Origin: JAIBDK01 sp965261915
Lineage (GTDB): Bacteria; Pseudomonadota; Gammaproteobacteria; Arenicellales; Poriferihabitantaceae
Direction: 5' to 3'
Assembly (NCBI GenBank): GCA_965261915.1
Contig: CBDHDW010000013.1
Span: 248,001 to 312,000 of the forward strand
DNA: 64,000 bases
This document shows positions 53,610 to 60,930 of this stretch, piece after piece. A model generated the notes under the pieces. It saw only the letters and a program-made list of their open reading frames with translations. It searched no databases and was not told where the DNA came from. Positions within the stretch are counted from its first letter, which is position 1, and each line of letters opens with the position of its first letter. The position numbers and the translations under genes were made by a program.

Positions 53610-54482
53610 ATGCTAACGAGAAAAGAAATAAGAAAAATTGAGGAATTAAGCAAAGAATTTCATATTTTATCGCTTAACAAGGAACAGTTGCTAAGAATAA
53701 TTTCTGAAACAGAAGTTTTTGAACAGGTCTATAATTCTAATGCCATCGAAAATTCGACCCTGTCTATTGAAGAAACGGAAAAAATTCTCTTACAAATAAA
53801 TTTAGATCGATATGTTTCTGAGAGAGAAATCTTTGAAGCAAAAAATCTGGCACGAATAACCGCATATATAGATAACAATGCGACGGAAAAAAATCTTGAT
53901 AAAGCTATGATATTGTTTCTACATAAAATATTAATTTCAAATATTGATGACGGCATTGCGGGTAGATTTAGAAAAGATAATGAGTTCGTAAGGGTAGCCA
54001 ATCACATAGCCCCTGCGCCAAAAGAGATAGATAAAACATTAGAAAAAATATTTATCGAATATCGAGCAAATGCAGAAAAAAACATTGTCCACAGGGTTGC
54101 CAAATTTCATTTGAATTTTGAAAGTTTACATCCGTTTATTGACGGCAACGGCAGAATCGGCAGAGCATTAAATAATTATTTATTGATCAGAGATAATTTT
54201 GTCCCCATCAATATCAGATTTTTGGATAGGTTGGAATATTACAATGCTTTCAAAACGTTTAACCTTTCAGGAGAAACATCCGGGATGGAGAAAATTATTT
54301 ACCGCGCACTGATCAATAGTTTCTATAAAAGAATAACTTACTTAAAAGGGCTAGAAATTATTGCCCTGCATCAATACGCAAAAAGATTCAAACTGTCTCA
54401 CCCGAATCTGATAAACAAAGCGAAAAGGAAAACCATTGCCGCCTTTAGAGAAAAAGGGATATGGAAAATTGGCGTAGAGTGA
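53610..54482 (+). CDS. Fic-domain AMPylase with N-terminal inhibitory motif
   Basis: A 290-residue Fic protein, which transfers AMP (or a related group) to target proteins. The catalytic motif HPFIDGNGRIGRALNN lies near residues 174-189 (HxFx(D/E)GNGRxxR). NSNAIENSTLS near residue 46 fits the class II inhibitory helix (S/T)xxxE(G/N), so activity is probably autoinhibited. The C-terminal 80 residues resemble a helical winged-like tail. It sits between hsdM and the HEPN gene behind its own operator-like repeats. Targets are unknown, but such genes are known as extra cargo in type I loci. Confidence 0.9.
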   Translation: MLTRKEIRKIEELSKEFHILSLNKEQLLRIISETEVFEQVYNSNAIENSTLSIEETEKILLQINLDRYVSEREIFEAKNLARITAYIDNNATEKNLDKAMILFLHKILISNIDDGIAGRFRKDNEFVRVANHIAPAPKEIDKTLEKIFIEYRANAEKNIVHRVAKFHLNFESLHPFIDGNGRIGRALNNYLLIRDNFVPINIRFLDRLEYYNAFKTFNLSGETSGMEKIIYRALINSFYKRITYLKGLEIIALHQYAKRFKLSHPNLINKAKRKTIAAFREKGIWKIGVE

Positions 54483-54585
54483 ATGGAAATTGAGAATGGA
54501 GAATTGAAAGTGGCCAGTTATCAGTGGGCAGCGGGCGCTCTCGTAGGGGCGGAAAATTTTCCGCCCGACAAAACAACCAAACCAC

Positions 54586-54682
54586 CCCGTCATTCCTGCA
54601 CCCCTCCGTCATTCCTGCACCGCCCCGTCATTCCTGCGAAAGCAGGAATCCAGTAAAACACACAAACCGGCAAGGCTTTTCC
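54586..54682. repeat. composite palindromic repeat between fic and the HEPN gene
   Basis: Three direct CGTCATTCCTGC segments are followed by the full palindrome ATTCCTGCGAAAGCAGGAAT at 54630-54649 and the tail AACCGGCAAGGCTTTTCCA. It belongs to the same family as the repeats at 53.4 and 58.3-58.6 kb. Confidence 0.85.
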
Positions 54683-54762
54683 ATGCTCTCAGCAGTTCCA
54701 AAAAACGATACGAATGCCCAAACCTTGCGACTTGTTAATAACCTTAAAACGAGGCAGACAAA

Positions 54763-55188
54763 ATGAACGAAGTAGATTATGACAAGTTAAAGAAATCATT
54801 GGATAGGCTGGTGGACAAGTACGCCGACTATCAAGAAATGGAGCAACGACCAGAATTAAGGGAATCGGACAAAGAATCGATTAAAGAATCCTTGATTCAA
54901 CGCTTTGAAACTTGCTACGACACTTTATGGAAACACTTAAAAAAACATCTTTCAACTCAGGGTTTAATTGACCTGCCCAATTCGCCTATTCCAATTTTTC
55001 GATTAGCACATAAAGATTTCATCATAACCAACCTTGGCGATTGGATTGATAGGCATAGTAGCTACACCAAAACAAGAACCGATACCGCACATGACTATAG
55101 TCGGGAAAAAGCAGAAAATGCCTTACCTAAAATTAGCGAATTTATTGTAGATGTTAAAGAAATTTGTCAGCGGCTAACCGAAGAATAA
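54763..55188 (+). CDS. HEPN-domain protein, HepT / nucleotidyltransferase substrate-binding type
   Basis: A 141-residue helical protein of the family that pairs with MNT nucleotidyltransferases. IQRFETCYDTLWKHLKKHL is the typical middle helix. Arg105-Thr-Asp-Thr-Ala-His110-Asp-Tyr112 matches the RX4HXY motif of HepT RNases; in known HepT/MntA pairs the antitoxin AMPylates that tyrosine and silences the RNase. The 5-prime GAGG site before the ATG supports the start. It lies 2 bases before the MNT-HsdS fusion, so the partner is the fused MNT domain. It could also be a non-toxic HI0074-type protein. Confidence 0.85.
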   Translation: MNEVDYDKLKKSLDRLVDKYADYQEMEQRPELRESDKESIKESLIQRFETCYDTLWKHLKKHLSTQGLIDLPNSPIPIFRLAHKDFIITNLGDWIDRHSSYTKTRTDTAHDYSREKAENALPKISEFIVDVKEICQRLTEE

Positions 55189-55190
55189 CA

Positions 55191-56654
55191 ATGATAAAAC
55201 AAAAGCTTCTTGATCTTGATAAAAAGCAACTTGATATTCTCAAGGAAATTATCCAGCAACAAATTCCCGACAAAACCGTTTGGGTTTATGGCTCCCGCGT
55301 AACCTGGAAAGCAAACGAAGTTTCCGATATAGACCTTACCGTTTTTGATTGCACAGATTCACAGATTTATAGGCTTAAAGAAACCCTGGAAGAAAGCGAT
55401 TTGCTGTTTACCGTTGATGTGATGAACTGGGAGGAAATACCCGATAATTTCAAGACGAATATTAAAAAGCAGTATGTGGTGTTGCAGGAGAAAAATACAT
55501 TGAAAGGCTGGCGGGAAGTGAAGCTGGGGGAGGTTGTAAAATCAAACTGTCAAAATATCGGTAAAGATTATGAATACAGCCAGATATTGTATCTCGACAC
55601 TGGGTCTATTACTGCGGGAAAAATCCAAAGCCTTCAAAACTATCAAGTATCGCAAGCACCAAGCAGAGCTAAAAGGTTAGTTAGGGATGAAGATATTGTT
55701 TATTCAAATGTAAGACCAATTCAACGGCATTATGGCTTTATTAAAAACCCTCCTGACAACCTTGTTGTTTCAACAGGGTTCTCGGTCATTGAAACCAATC
55801 AGTCAAATGCAGACCCTCGTTTTATTTACCATTTATTGGCATCAAATAACATTGTAGAAAAGTTAGATTCTATAGCAGAGGGCGCAACATCCGCATATCC
55901 CGCACTTAAACCATCAGATATTGAAGACTTAAAAGTCTCCCTCCCCCCGCTTCCCGAACAAAAAGCCATTGCCGAAGTATTATCCAGCCTCGACGACAAA
56001 ATAGACCTGCTTCACCGCCAAAACAAAACCCTGGAAAACATGGCACAAACCCTGTTCCGCCAATGGTTTGTCGAACAAGCCAATGCCGAGTGGGAAGTTG
56101 GAAAAATTCCCGATGAGTTTGACTTCATAATGGGTCAATCACCGCCCGGAAAATCATATAACGAAGAGCAAAACGGGATACCCATGTTTCAGGGAAATGC
56201 CGATTTTGGTTTTCGCTTCCCCGCAAACAGGATTTACACAACCCAACCGAAACGATTCGCAGAAAAGTACGACACGCTAATTAGCGTTCGCGCCCCTGTC
56301 GGCGAACAAAACATGGCAAAAGAAAAGTGCTGTATTGGTCGAGGTGTTGCTACCTTTAGATATAAAAATAACAATTCATTTTATACCTACACCTATTTCA
56401 AAATGATGTCCCTGATAAAAGCAATACAACAATACAATCAAACAGGAACAGTATTTGGCTCAATCAGTAAAAGTGATTTTCAGAACATGGAGATTATGGT
56501 TCCACCCATCAAATTGATTAAAAAGTTTCAAGCAACAGCGAAGCCCATTGATGATAAAATCGTTTCCAACGAAGCACAAATCAACACCCTTGAAAACCTG
56601 CGCGATATTTTATTACCAAAACTGATGAGTGGCGAAATAGGAGTTAACAATTAA
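55191..56654 (+). CDS. fusion of an MntA-like nucleotidyltransferase and an HsdS specificity subunit
   Basis: The 487-residue product has two parts. Residues 1-103 form a minimal nucleotidyltransferase: Gly34-Ser35, ten residues, then Asp46-Ile-Asp48 (GSX10DXD), plus FTVDVMNWEEIP with a likely third carboxylate. Residues 104-487 form a complete type I specificity subunit. It starts LKGWREVKLGEVV, has a first target-recognition domain, the helical spacer LPPLPEQKAIAEVLSSLDDK, a second recognition domain from EWEVGKIPDEFDF, and the closing helix ILLPKLMSGEIG. The frame is continuous with no stop between the parts. ATG 55191 follows the HEPN stop by 2 bases. The recognition sequence is unknown. 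I know of no described MNT-HsdS fusion. Confidence 0.9.
   Translation: MIKQKLLDLDKKQLDILKEIIQQQIPDKTVWVYGSRVTWKANEVSDIDLTVFDCTDSQIYRLKETLEESDLLFTVDVMNWEEIPDNFKTNIKKQYVVLQEKNTLKGWREVKLGEVVKSNCQNIGKDYEYSQILYLDTGSITAGKIQSLQNYQVSQAPSRAKRLVRDEDIVYSNVRPIQRHYGFIKNPPDNLVVSTGFSVIETNQSNADPRFIYHLLASNNIVEKLDSIAEGATSAYPALKPSDIEDLKVSLPPLPEQKAIAEVLSSLDDKIDLLHRQNKTLENMAQTLFRQWFVEQANAEWEVGKIPDEFDFIMGQSPPGKSYNEEQNGIPMFQGNADFGFRFPANRIYTTQPKRFAEKYDTLISVRAPVGEQNMAKEKCCIGRGVATFRYKNNNSFYTYTYFKMMSLIKAIQQYNQTGTVFGSISKSDFQNMEIMVPPIKLIKKFQATAKPIDDKIVSNEAQINTLENLRDILLPKLMSGEIGVNN
55486..55502 (+). promoter_or_regulatory. possible internal ribosome-binding site and TTG start for HsdS alone
   Basis: AGGAG at 55486-55490 lies 9 bases before an in-frame TTG at 55500, exactly at the boundary between the nucleotidyltransferase and HsdS domains (codon 104). 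It suggests the fusion arose from two adjacent genes and that unfused HsdS may still be translated. Confidence 0.5.
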
Positions 56655-58276
56655 TGAAAATTAAAAAAATTCAATTAAAAAATGGATATAAGCGGTTTTT
56701 TGACCTGACTATTGACTTGGGAGATGAGCCAAAAAGGATCATTGCGTTAGCTGGACCAAATGGGTGCGGGAAAAGTAGCGTTTTTGATGGAATATGTTTT
56801 CATGGCACTCGGTATGGTCACCTTATTGGCGATAAAGGGCAAAAAGATTATAACTATCACTCTATGAATCAATCGCCAGATTTTTCTTCACTTGAGAATG
56901 TAATAATAGAATTTACTATAGGTAGTTATAATGAAATTATTGAAGAAAAAGCGAAATCAGGGAAAGAAAAAACTATTTTTTCTTTAAGAAGTCCTTATAG
57001 ATACAATAGCGATTTGAAGGTCAAAGAATCTAAAGCAACTACAGAAATAAGATTAAATACATATGGGGCATCTGGTTTTTCTGATCTTGATGATAAAATG
57101 GAAGAAAACTATAGAAGACTAAATATTAAATATGACACATACCTGCACGATATGGACTGTAAGCCCAGTGAAGCAAAAAAGAAAATTATTGGAGACCTCA
57201 ATAGTGCTATAGGAAATTGTCTGGATTTAGAAATAACAAGCCTTGGAAATATTCCAGATAACAGGGGAACTCTTTACTTCAAAAAAAATGGTCAACCTAA
57301 TGAATTTGAATTTAATGTACTTTCTTCAGGCGAAAAGGAAGTTATTGATATTCTGTTAGACCTCTATTTACGCCAAGAAGAATACAATGATTCAATTTTT
57401 ATTATTGATGAACCAGAATTGCATATTAACACTGCTATCCAACGAAAATTACTAATAGAAATAGACAAACTGGTTGGCGAGAATTGTCAAATATGGATTG
57501 CAACCCATAGCATCGGTTTTATGAGAGCGTTACAAGAAGATTTTAAGGATGATTGTCAAATCATTCATTTTGAAGCAAATAATCAATGGGCTTCTTCTGC
57601 TCATATATTACGCCCTATGGAAAAAACTATCAGTAATTGGAAAAATATTTTTGGAACGGCTTTAGACGATCTAACAAATTTGATATGCCCTAAAAGATTG
57701 ATTTATTGTGAAGGGAGAGCCGAACCCGGATCAAATAGTTGCGAACAAGGACTTGATGCCGGAGTATATAACAATATTTTTGGCGAAAAATATACTGATA
57801 CCTTATTCGTATCCAGTGGTGGAAATACCGAGTTAGATCAACGCAGTGAGATTGCATTTGCAATACTTTATAAAGCGATTCCAAGTTTAGAAGTTCTTGT
57901 CCTAAAAGACAGAGATATAGCATCTGGAAAAGATACAAATGGAAAAACAAGAGATCAGTATCTCAAAAATAATCCAGATAACCATAGGGTTTTAAAAAGA
58001 CTAGAAATTGAAAATTACCTTTATGACAAAGAAGTATTAGAAAAATATTGCCAAAAAAATAAATTACAATTTGATAAAAAAACCTATGATGAAAAAGTTA
58101 CTGACATTGAAAATCAAAATTTGAAAGATATAACATCTACAATTAAGAATATTTGCGATATAACAATATCTATCAACCCAGAAAAATTTAAACTAAATTT
58201 ATCTAAGCTAATATCGGAAGATATGAGTATATTCAAAGAACTTGAGGGTGTGATATTTTCTTCGGACAAGGATTGA
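56654..58276 (+). CDS. AAA ATPase with TOPRIM-like C-terminus (OLD/RloA-like)
   Basis: A 540-residue protein. The N-terminal ABC/SMC-like ATPase has Walker A ALAGPNGCGKSSVFDG near residues 32-46, the signature NVLSSGEKEVIDILLDL near 224, Walker B SIFIIDEPELHINTAI near 247, and the H-loop WIATHS. After residue 340, RLIYCEGR and LVLKDRDIASGKD suggest a TOPRIM- or DUF4435-like nuclease domain, and LKRLEIENYLYDKEVLEKYC follows. The start overlaps the fusion stop by one base, so it is translationally coupled to hsdS. Such ATPases are found as cargo (rlo genes) in type I loci and in phage defence. Confidence 0.87.
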   Translation: MKIKKIQLKNGYKRFFDLTIDLGDEPKRIIALAGPNGCGKSSVFDGICFHGTRYGHLIGDKGQKDYNYHSMNQSPDFSSLENVIIEFTIGSYNEIIEEKAKSGKEKTIFSLRSPYRYNSDLKVKESKATTEIRLNTYGASGFSDLDDKMEENYRRLNIKYDTYLHDMDCKPSEAKKKIIGDLNSAIGNCLDLEITSLGNIPDNRGTLYFKKNGQPNEFEFNVLSSGEKEVIDILLDLYLRQEEYNDSIFIIDEPELHINTAIQRKLLIEIDKLVGENCQIWIATHSIGFMRALQEDFKDDCQIIHFEANNQWASSAHILRPMEKTISNWKNIFGTALDDLTNLICPKRLIYCEGRAEPGSNSCEQGLDAGVYNNIFGEKYTDTLFVSSGGNTELDQRSEIAFAILYKAIPSLEVLVLKDRDIASGKDTNGKTRDQYLKNNPDNHRVLKRLEIENYLYDKEVLEKYCQKNKLQFDKKTYDEKVTDIENQNLKDITSTIKNICDITISINPEKFKLNLSKLISEDMSIFKELEGVIFSSDKD

Positions 58277-58308
58277 ACTTCTCAAAACCGTTCAAATAAC
58301 GAAACTTC

Positions 58309-58611
58309 AGGACTGAAATCCCACTGTATTCGAAAAACCCTTGCCGGTTTGTGTGTTTTACTAGATTCCTGCTTTCGCAGGAATGACGGGGCGGTGCAGG
58401 AATGACAAAGGAGCTTGCAGGAATGACGGCAGGACTGAAGCCCCGCTACATTTGGAAAACCCTTGCCGATTTGTGTGTTTTACTGGATTCCTGCTTTCGC
58501 AGGAATGACGGGGCGGTGCAGGAATGACGGCAGGACTGGGTTTCTGTTCCCCGCCTGCTGAGACAGGCTTCGCAAGAATGACGAATATTGGTTTCTTGCA
58601 CAGTCTCTTTA
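58309..58611. repeat. cluster of composite palindromic repeats
   Basis: Two full 20-bp palindromes, at 58365-58384 and 58487-58506, lie in opposite orientation to those at 53.4 and 54.6 kb. Each is preceded by AAACCCTTGCCGnTTTGTG. Short CAGGACTGAAnnCCC elements occur at about 58311 and 58432, and a TTTCTTGCACAGTCTCTTT module ends the cluster at about 58611. No gene lies in this stretch; a gene start was apparently lost where the cluster meets the DUF4160 remnant. Confidence 0.85.
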
Positions 58612-58725
58612 GCACTTGCAAAGAATTATCACTATTCAAGAAGCCAACTTAAAGATATTGAAAAACTCATTGAGGAGCATAAAGATGAAATCATTAGCGC
58701 ATGGGGGAAATACTTCAAAAACTGA
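58612..58725 (+). pseudogene. C-terminal remnant of a DUF4160 protein
   Basis: The open frame gives NYHYSRSQLKDIEKLIEEHK followed by DEIISAWGKYFKN before TGA 58723, the typical C-terminal half of DUF4160 proteins. Its N-terminal part is replaced by the repeat cluster. It overlaps the start of the DUF2442 gene in a different frame. DUF4160 and DUF2442 genes commonly occur as a pair and are suspected toxin-antitoxin partners. Confidence 0.75.
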
Positions 58726-58969
58726 AGTAACCCATATTTCTCTGCATGGTGTATGGCTCCTTTCATCAAGTGGCAAAGAACTGTTTATGTCTTATGATGA
58801 TTTTCCGTGGTTTAAGGATCAACCCGTAAAAGTAATCTACAATGTAGAAGAACAATCCACTGGTCATTTCTACTGGCCTGATATTGATATAGACCTTAGT
58901 GAAAATATCATAGAAAACCCTCATCACTACCCCTATAAAGCATCCCCTAAAACCCAACCGGACGCATAA
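58685..58969 (+). CDS. DUF2442-domain protein
   Basis: A 94-residue protein from ATG 58685 with a strong TGAGGAG ribosome-binding site. The block HGVWLLSSSGKELFMSYDDF and PWFKDQ, followed by YWPDIDIDLS, are typical of DUF2442. The function is uncertain, but members often sit next to DUF4160 genes, here reduced to a remnant. It is thus an orphan partner, and may act as an antitoxin-like DNA-binding protein. Confidence 0.8.
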   Translation: MKSLAHGGNTSKTEVTHISLHGVWLLSSSGKELFMSYDDFPWFKDQPVKVIYNVEEQSTGHFYWPDIDIDLSENIIENPHHYPYKASPKTQPDA

Positions 58970-59130
58970 ATTTGCCACCGTTTTGGTCGTTAGATTGACA
59001 ACAAGGGTATCTCATACACGGCGGTTTTCCGTGCGCGACCTGCCAGTATTCACGAAAAAATCCTAATAAATAGAGACACCCATAATGCAAGCCGTGCAAA
59101 CAATAGAGTTGCATACAAACATATGCACGG

Positions 59131-59159
59131 GTACAATAATAAGTACATTGAGGGGTACA
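59131..59159. promoter_or_regulatory. phased GTACA sites upstream of yefM
   Basis: GTACA occurs at 59131, 59143 and 59155, exactly 12 bases apart, just before the yefM start. YefM-YoeB operators are built around TGTACA-like hexamers, so this is probably the autoregulatory operator. The last copy overlaps the ribosome-binding region (GAGGGG). Confidence 0.65.
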
Positions 59160-59166
59160 TATTATA

Positions 59167-59424
59167 ATGAACACATTAAGTTATTCTGCATTCCGCGCTC
59201 ACCTTGCGGGGACATTAGACAAAGTGAACGAGGATCACAAGCCAATCCAGATCACTCGGCAAAACGGCAAACCTGCGGTGGTGATGAGCCTGGAAGACTT
59301 TCAAGCATACGAAGAAACAGCTTACCTTATGGCCAGCCCGAAAAATGCCGAGCGACTCAACCAGGCGATTGCAGAAGTGGATGCGGGTAAAATGGTGCGG
59401 CACGAACTAATTGGCACGAACTAA
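59167..59424 (+). CDS. yefM: YefM/Phd-family antitoxin
   Basis: An 85-residue antitoxin with the N-terminal DNA-binding region TLSYSAFRAHLAGTLDKVNE and ITRQNGKPAVVMSLEDFQAY. The C-terminal YLMASPKNAERLNQAIAEV contains the stretch that neutralises YoeB. The gene appears intact and keeps its operator, but the toxin gene 5 bases downstream is broken. Confidence 0.92.
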   Translation: MNTLSYSAFRAHLAGTLDKVNEDHKPIQITRQNGKPAVVMSLEDFQAYEETAYLMASPKNAERLNQAIAEVDAGKMVRHELIGTN

Positions 59425-59429
59425 TTGAG

Positions 59430-59591
59430 ATGATCTTGTCCTGGGCTGAAAAAGCGTGGGAGGATTATCTATATTGGCAACAAACCAATCGGAAGGTTCT
59501 CAAGCGCCTAAACACCAGATTCGGTTATAACTCATATACGTTTTCAGTGTTGGCTAAATATTTTTTAACTTGTCTTCGCGATCGAATGTAA
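59430..59591 (+). pseudogene. yoeB: YoeB toxin, truncated after about 29 residues
   Basis: ATG 59430 opens MILSWAEKAWEDYLYWQQTN followed by KVLKRLN, the YoeB N-terminus. The sequence then turns into unrelated text RFGYNSYTFSVLAKYF and stops at 59591. The conserved C-terminal half with the catalytic histidine and tyrosine is missing, so no RNase activity is expected. The stop is immediately followed by the ATG of the next gene. Confidence 0.83.
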
Positions 59592-60356
59592 ATGTCAGAA
59601 TTTAAAGGATGGAAAACCAATTTTACTCAGCATGCACTGCTCAGATTGAGAGAAAGAGCTTTGATGGCACCTGAATTATTAGGCAGTATCTTAGATAATG
59701 AGGAAGTTATATCACTTGGCACTGAAGTTGACAGCAACCGCGACTCCAGATTATTTTTCTCTGTGGCTGACGATAAATTCTTTATTGCTGTTCAAGATAT
59801 GAAAACTGGCTATGTAGTAACGATTTTGACAATAGAATACTGGCATAATCTTAGCGAAAAACATTTTCTTGAGAAGCGTGCTGTTAATAAAGGTGAATTG
59901 TTGAAAGCTGTTACCATATCTGACCCAGACAACGCCTTAAATAATCATCCACCGATTCTTGGCGCGAAAAGAGTTAATTTTTCATTAGGAATAATTCAAC
60001 AACAAGATGGCTTCCCATTGCCCATTCGGATTATTAATGGCGGAGCTTTAGACATAAAGTTATTTCTTACGAATGCTTCTGACGAGGTTGCTATTTCTCT
60101 TAAAGCTACATTTCAGGGAAAAATGAAAAATAAGGATATTAGTAGCGCATACAGTCTTTTAATTAATTGGGGTATGGGGAACGAGTTAAAGCTTAACGGT
60201 ATAGAATTTTATGGAGAAATTGACTATTTAGTCTTAGTAAATTCAGTAAAAAATGATATCTATCTAAGAAATAGTTTATCTGAAAAATATGATGATTTTT
60301 TAGAGATTTTAAATAGACAGAAGAAAATAATAGGTGGATCTGGCGCTGGAATCTAA
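59592..60356 (+). CDS. hypothetical protein, 254 residues
   Basis: No family is firmly recognised. The first 75 residues (NFTQHALLRLRERALMAPEL, then SRLFFSVADDKFFIAVQDM) recall DUF4258-like or RelE-fold proteins with a HALxRxxER start. The rest is a mixed alpha/beta stretch without known motifs. It has AT-rich codon use like its neighbours. Its start abuts the yoeB remnant stop, so it may have been inserted into that gene. Confidence 0.6.
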   Translation: MSEFKGWKTNFTQHALLRLRERALMAPELLGSILDNEEVISLGTEVDSNRDSRLFFSVADDKFFIAVQDMKTGYVVTILTIEYWHNLSEKHFLEKRAVNKGELLKAVTISDPDNALNNHPPILGAKRVNFSLGIIQQQDGFPLPIRIINGGALDIKLFLTNASDEVAISLKATFQGKMKNKDISSAYSLLINWGMGNELKLNGIEFYGEIDYLVLVNSVKNDIYLRNSLSEKYDDFLEILNRQKKIIGGSGAGI

Positions 60357-60840
60357 CCAACAACAAACTGTGTCGCGCAAAATGGAGTAGATATTTGATT
60401 GTATAGTGGTTCAGGTATTTGAAGGAAGCGCGATATGGGCTTGTCGGTTAATAACTCGAAAGTATGAAATAATAATCAACAAGCTCTTTGATGGACATTT
60501 TCGCACAACTCCGAGTAAACAGATGTAAAATAAACAGCATTAGATAACGCCTGAATCAGTTTCAGGCAATTCAAGTCGAGACAATAATATAGGGACTGCC
60601 CCATATAACAACTGGACAACTCGCCTATTTTAATCAAATAAGACCTTTGTATAATTGTCGGAAGCGCGGCTTTAGCCTCGCATAATCTTGCCACAATCGG
60701 CGGGACTGAAGTCCCACTTACGGATAATACCGACCATTCACCACCACAAACTTATTTCAGTCTTGACTATTTTACGATAGCGCATAAAATAGTCGAATGA
60801 CTAAAATGGACAGACAGTACAAAAAAACCCTTGCCGCGCA
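60357..60840. other. intergenic stretch with hairpins, no gene seen
   Basis: Nearly 500 bases without a convincing frame. It contains the hairpin GGGACTGAAGTCCC at 60702-60715, related to the short elements in the 58.3-58.5 kb cluster, and GGCTTTAGCC at 60668-60677. No promoter or RNA gene can be assigned. Confidence 0.5.
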
Positions 60841-60930
60841 TTTTTCCAGTTATCATCAAATCGCCATGCTTTATTGCCCAAACTGATGAGTGGTGAAGTG
60901 AGAATAAAATACGAACAGGCAATAGAATGA
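60841..60930 (+). pseudogene. C-terminal tail of a second HsdS
   Basis: Reading HALLPKLMSGEVRIKYEQAI, the frame matches the terminal helix of HsdS (compare ILLPKLMSGEIG at 56628-56640). It ends at TGA 60928-60930, which overlaps the ATG of the FRG-TPR gene in ATGA form. Only the last 20-25 residues remain; upstream is non-coding. Confidence 0.75.
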
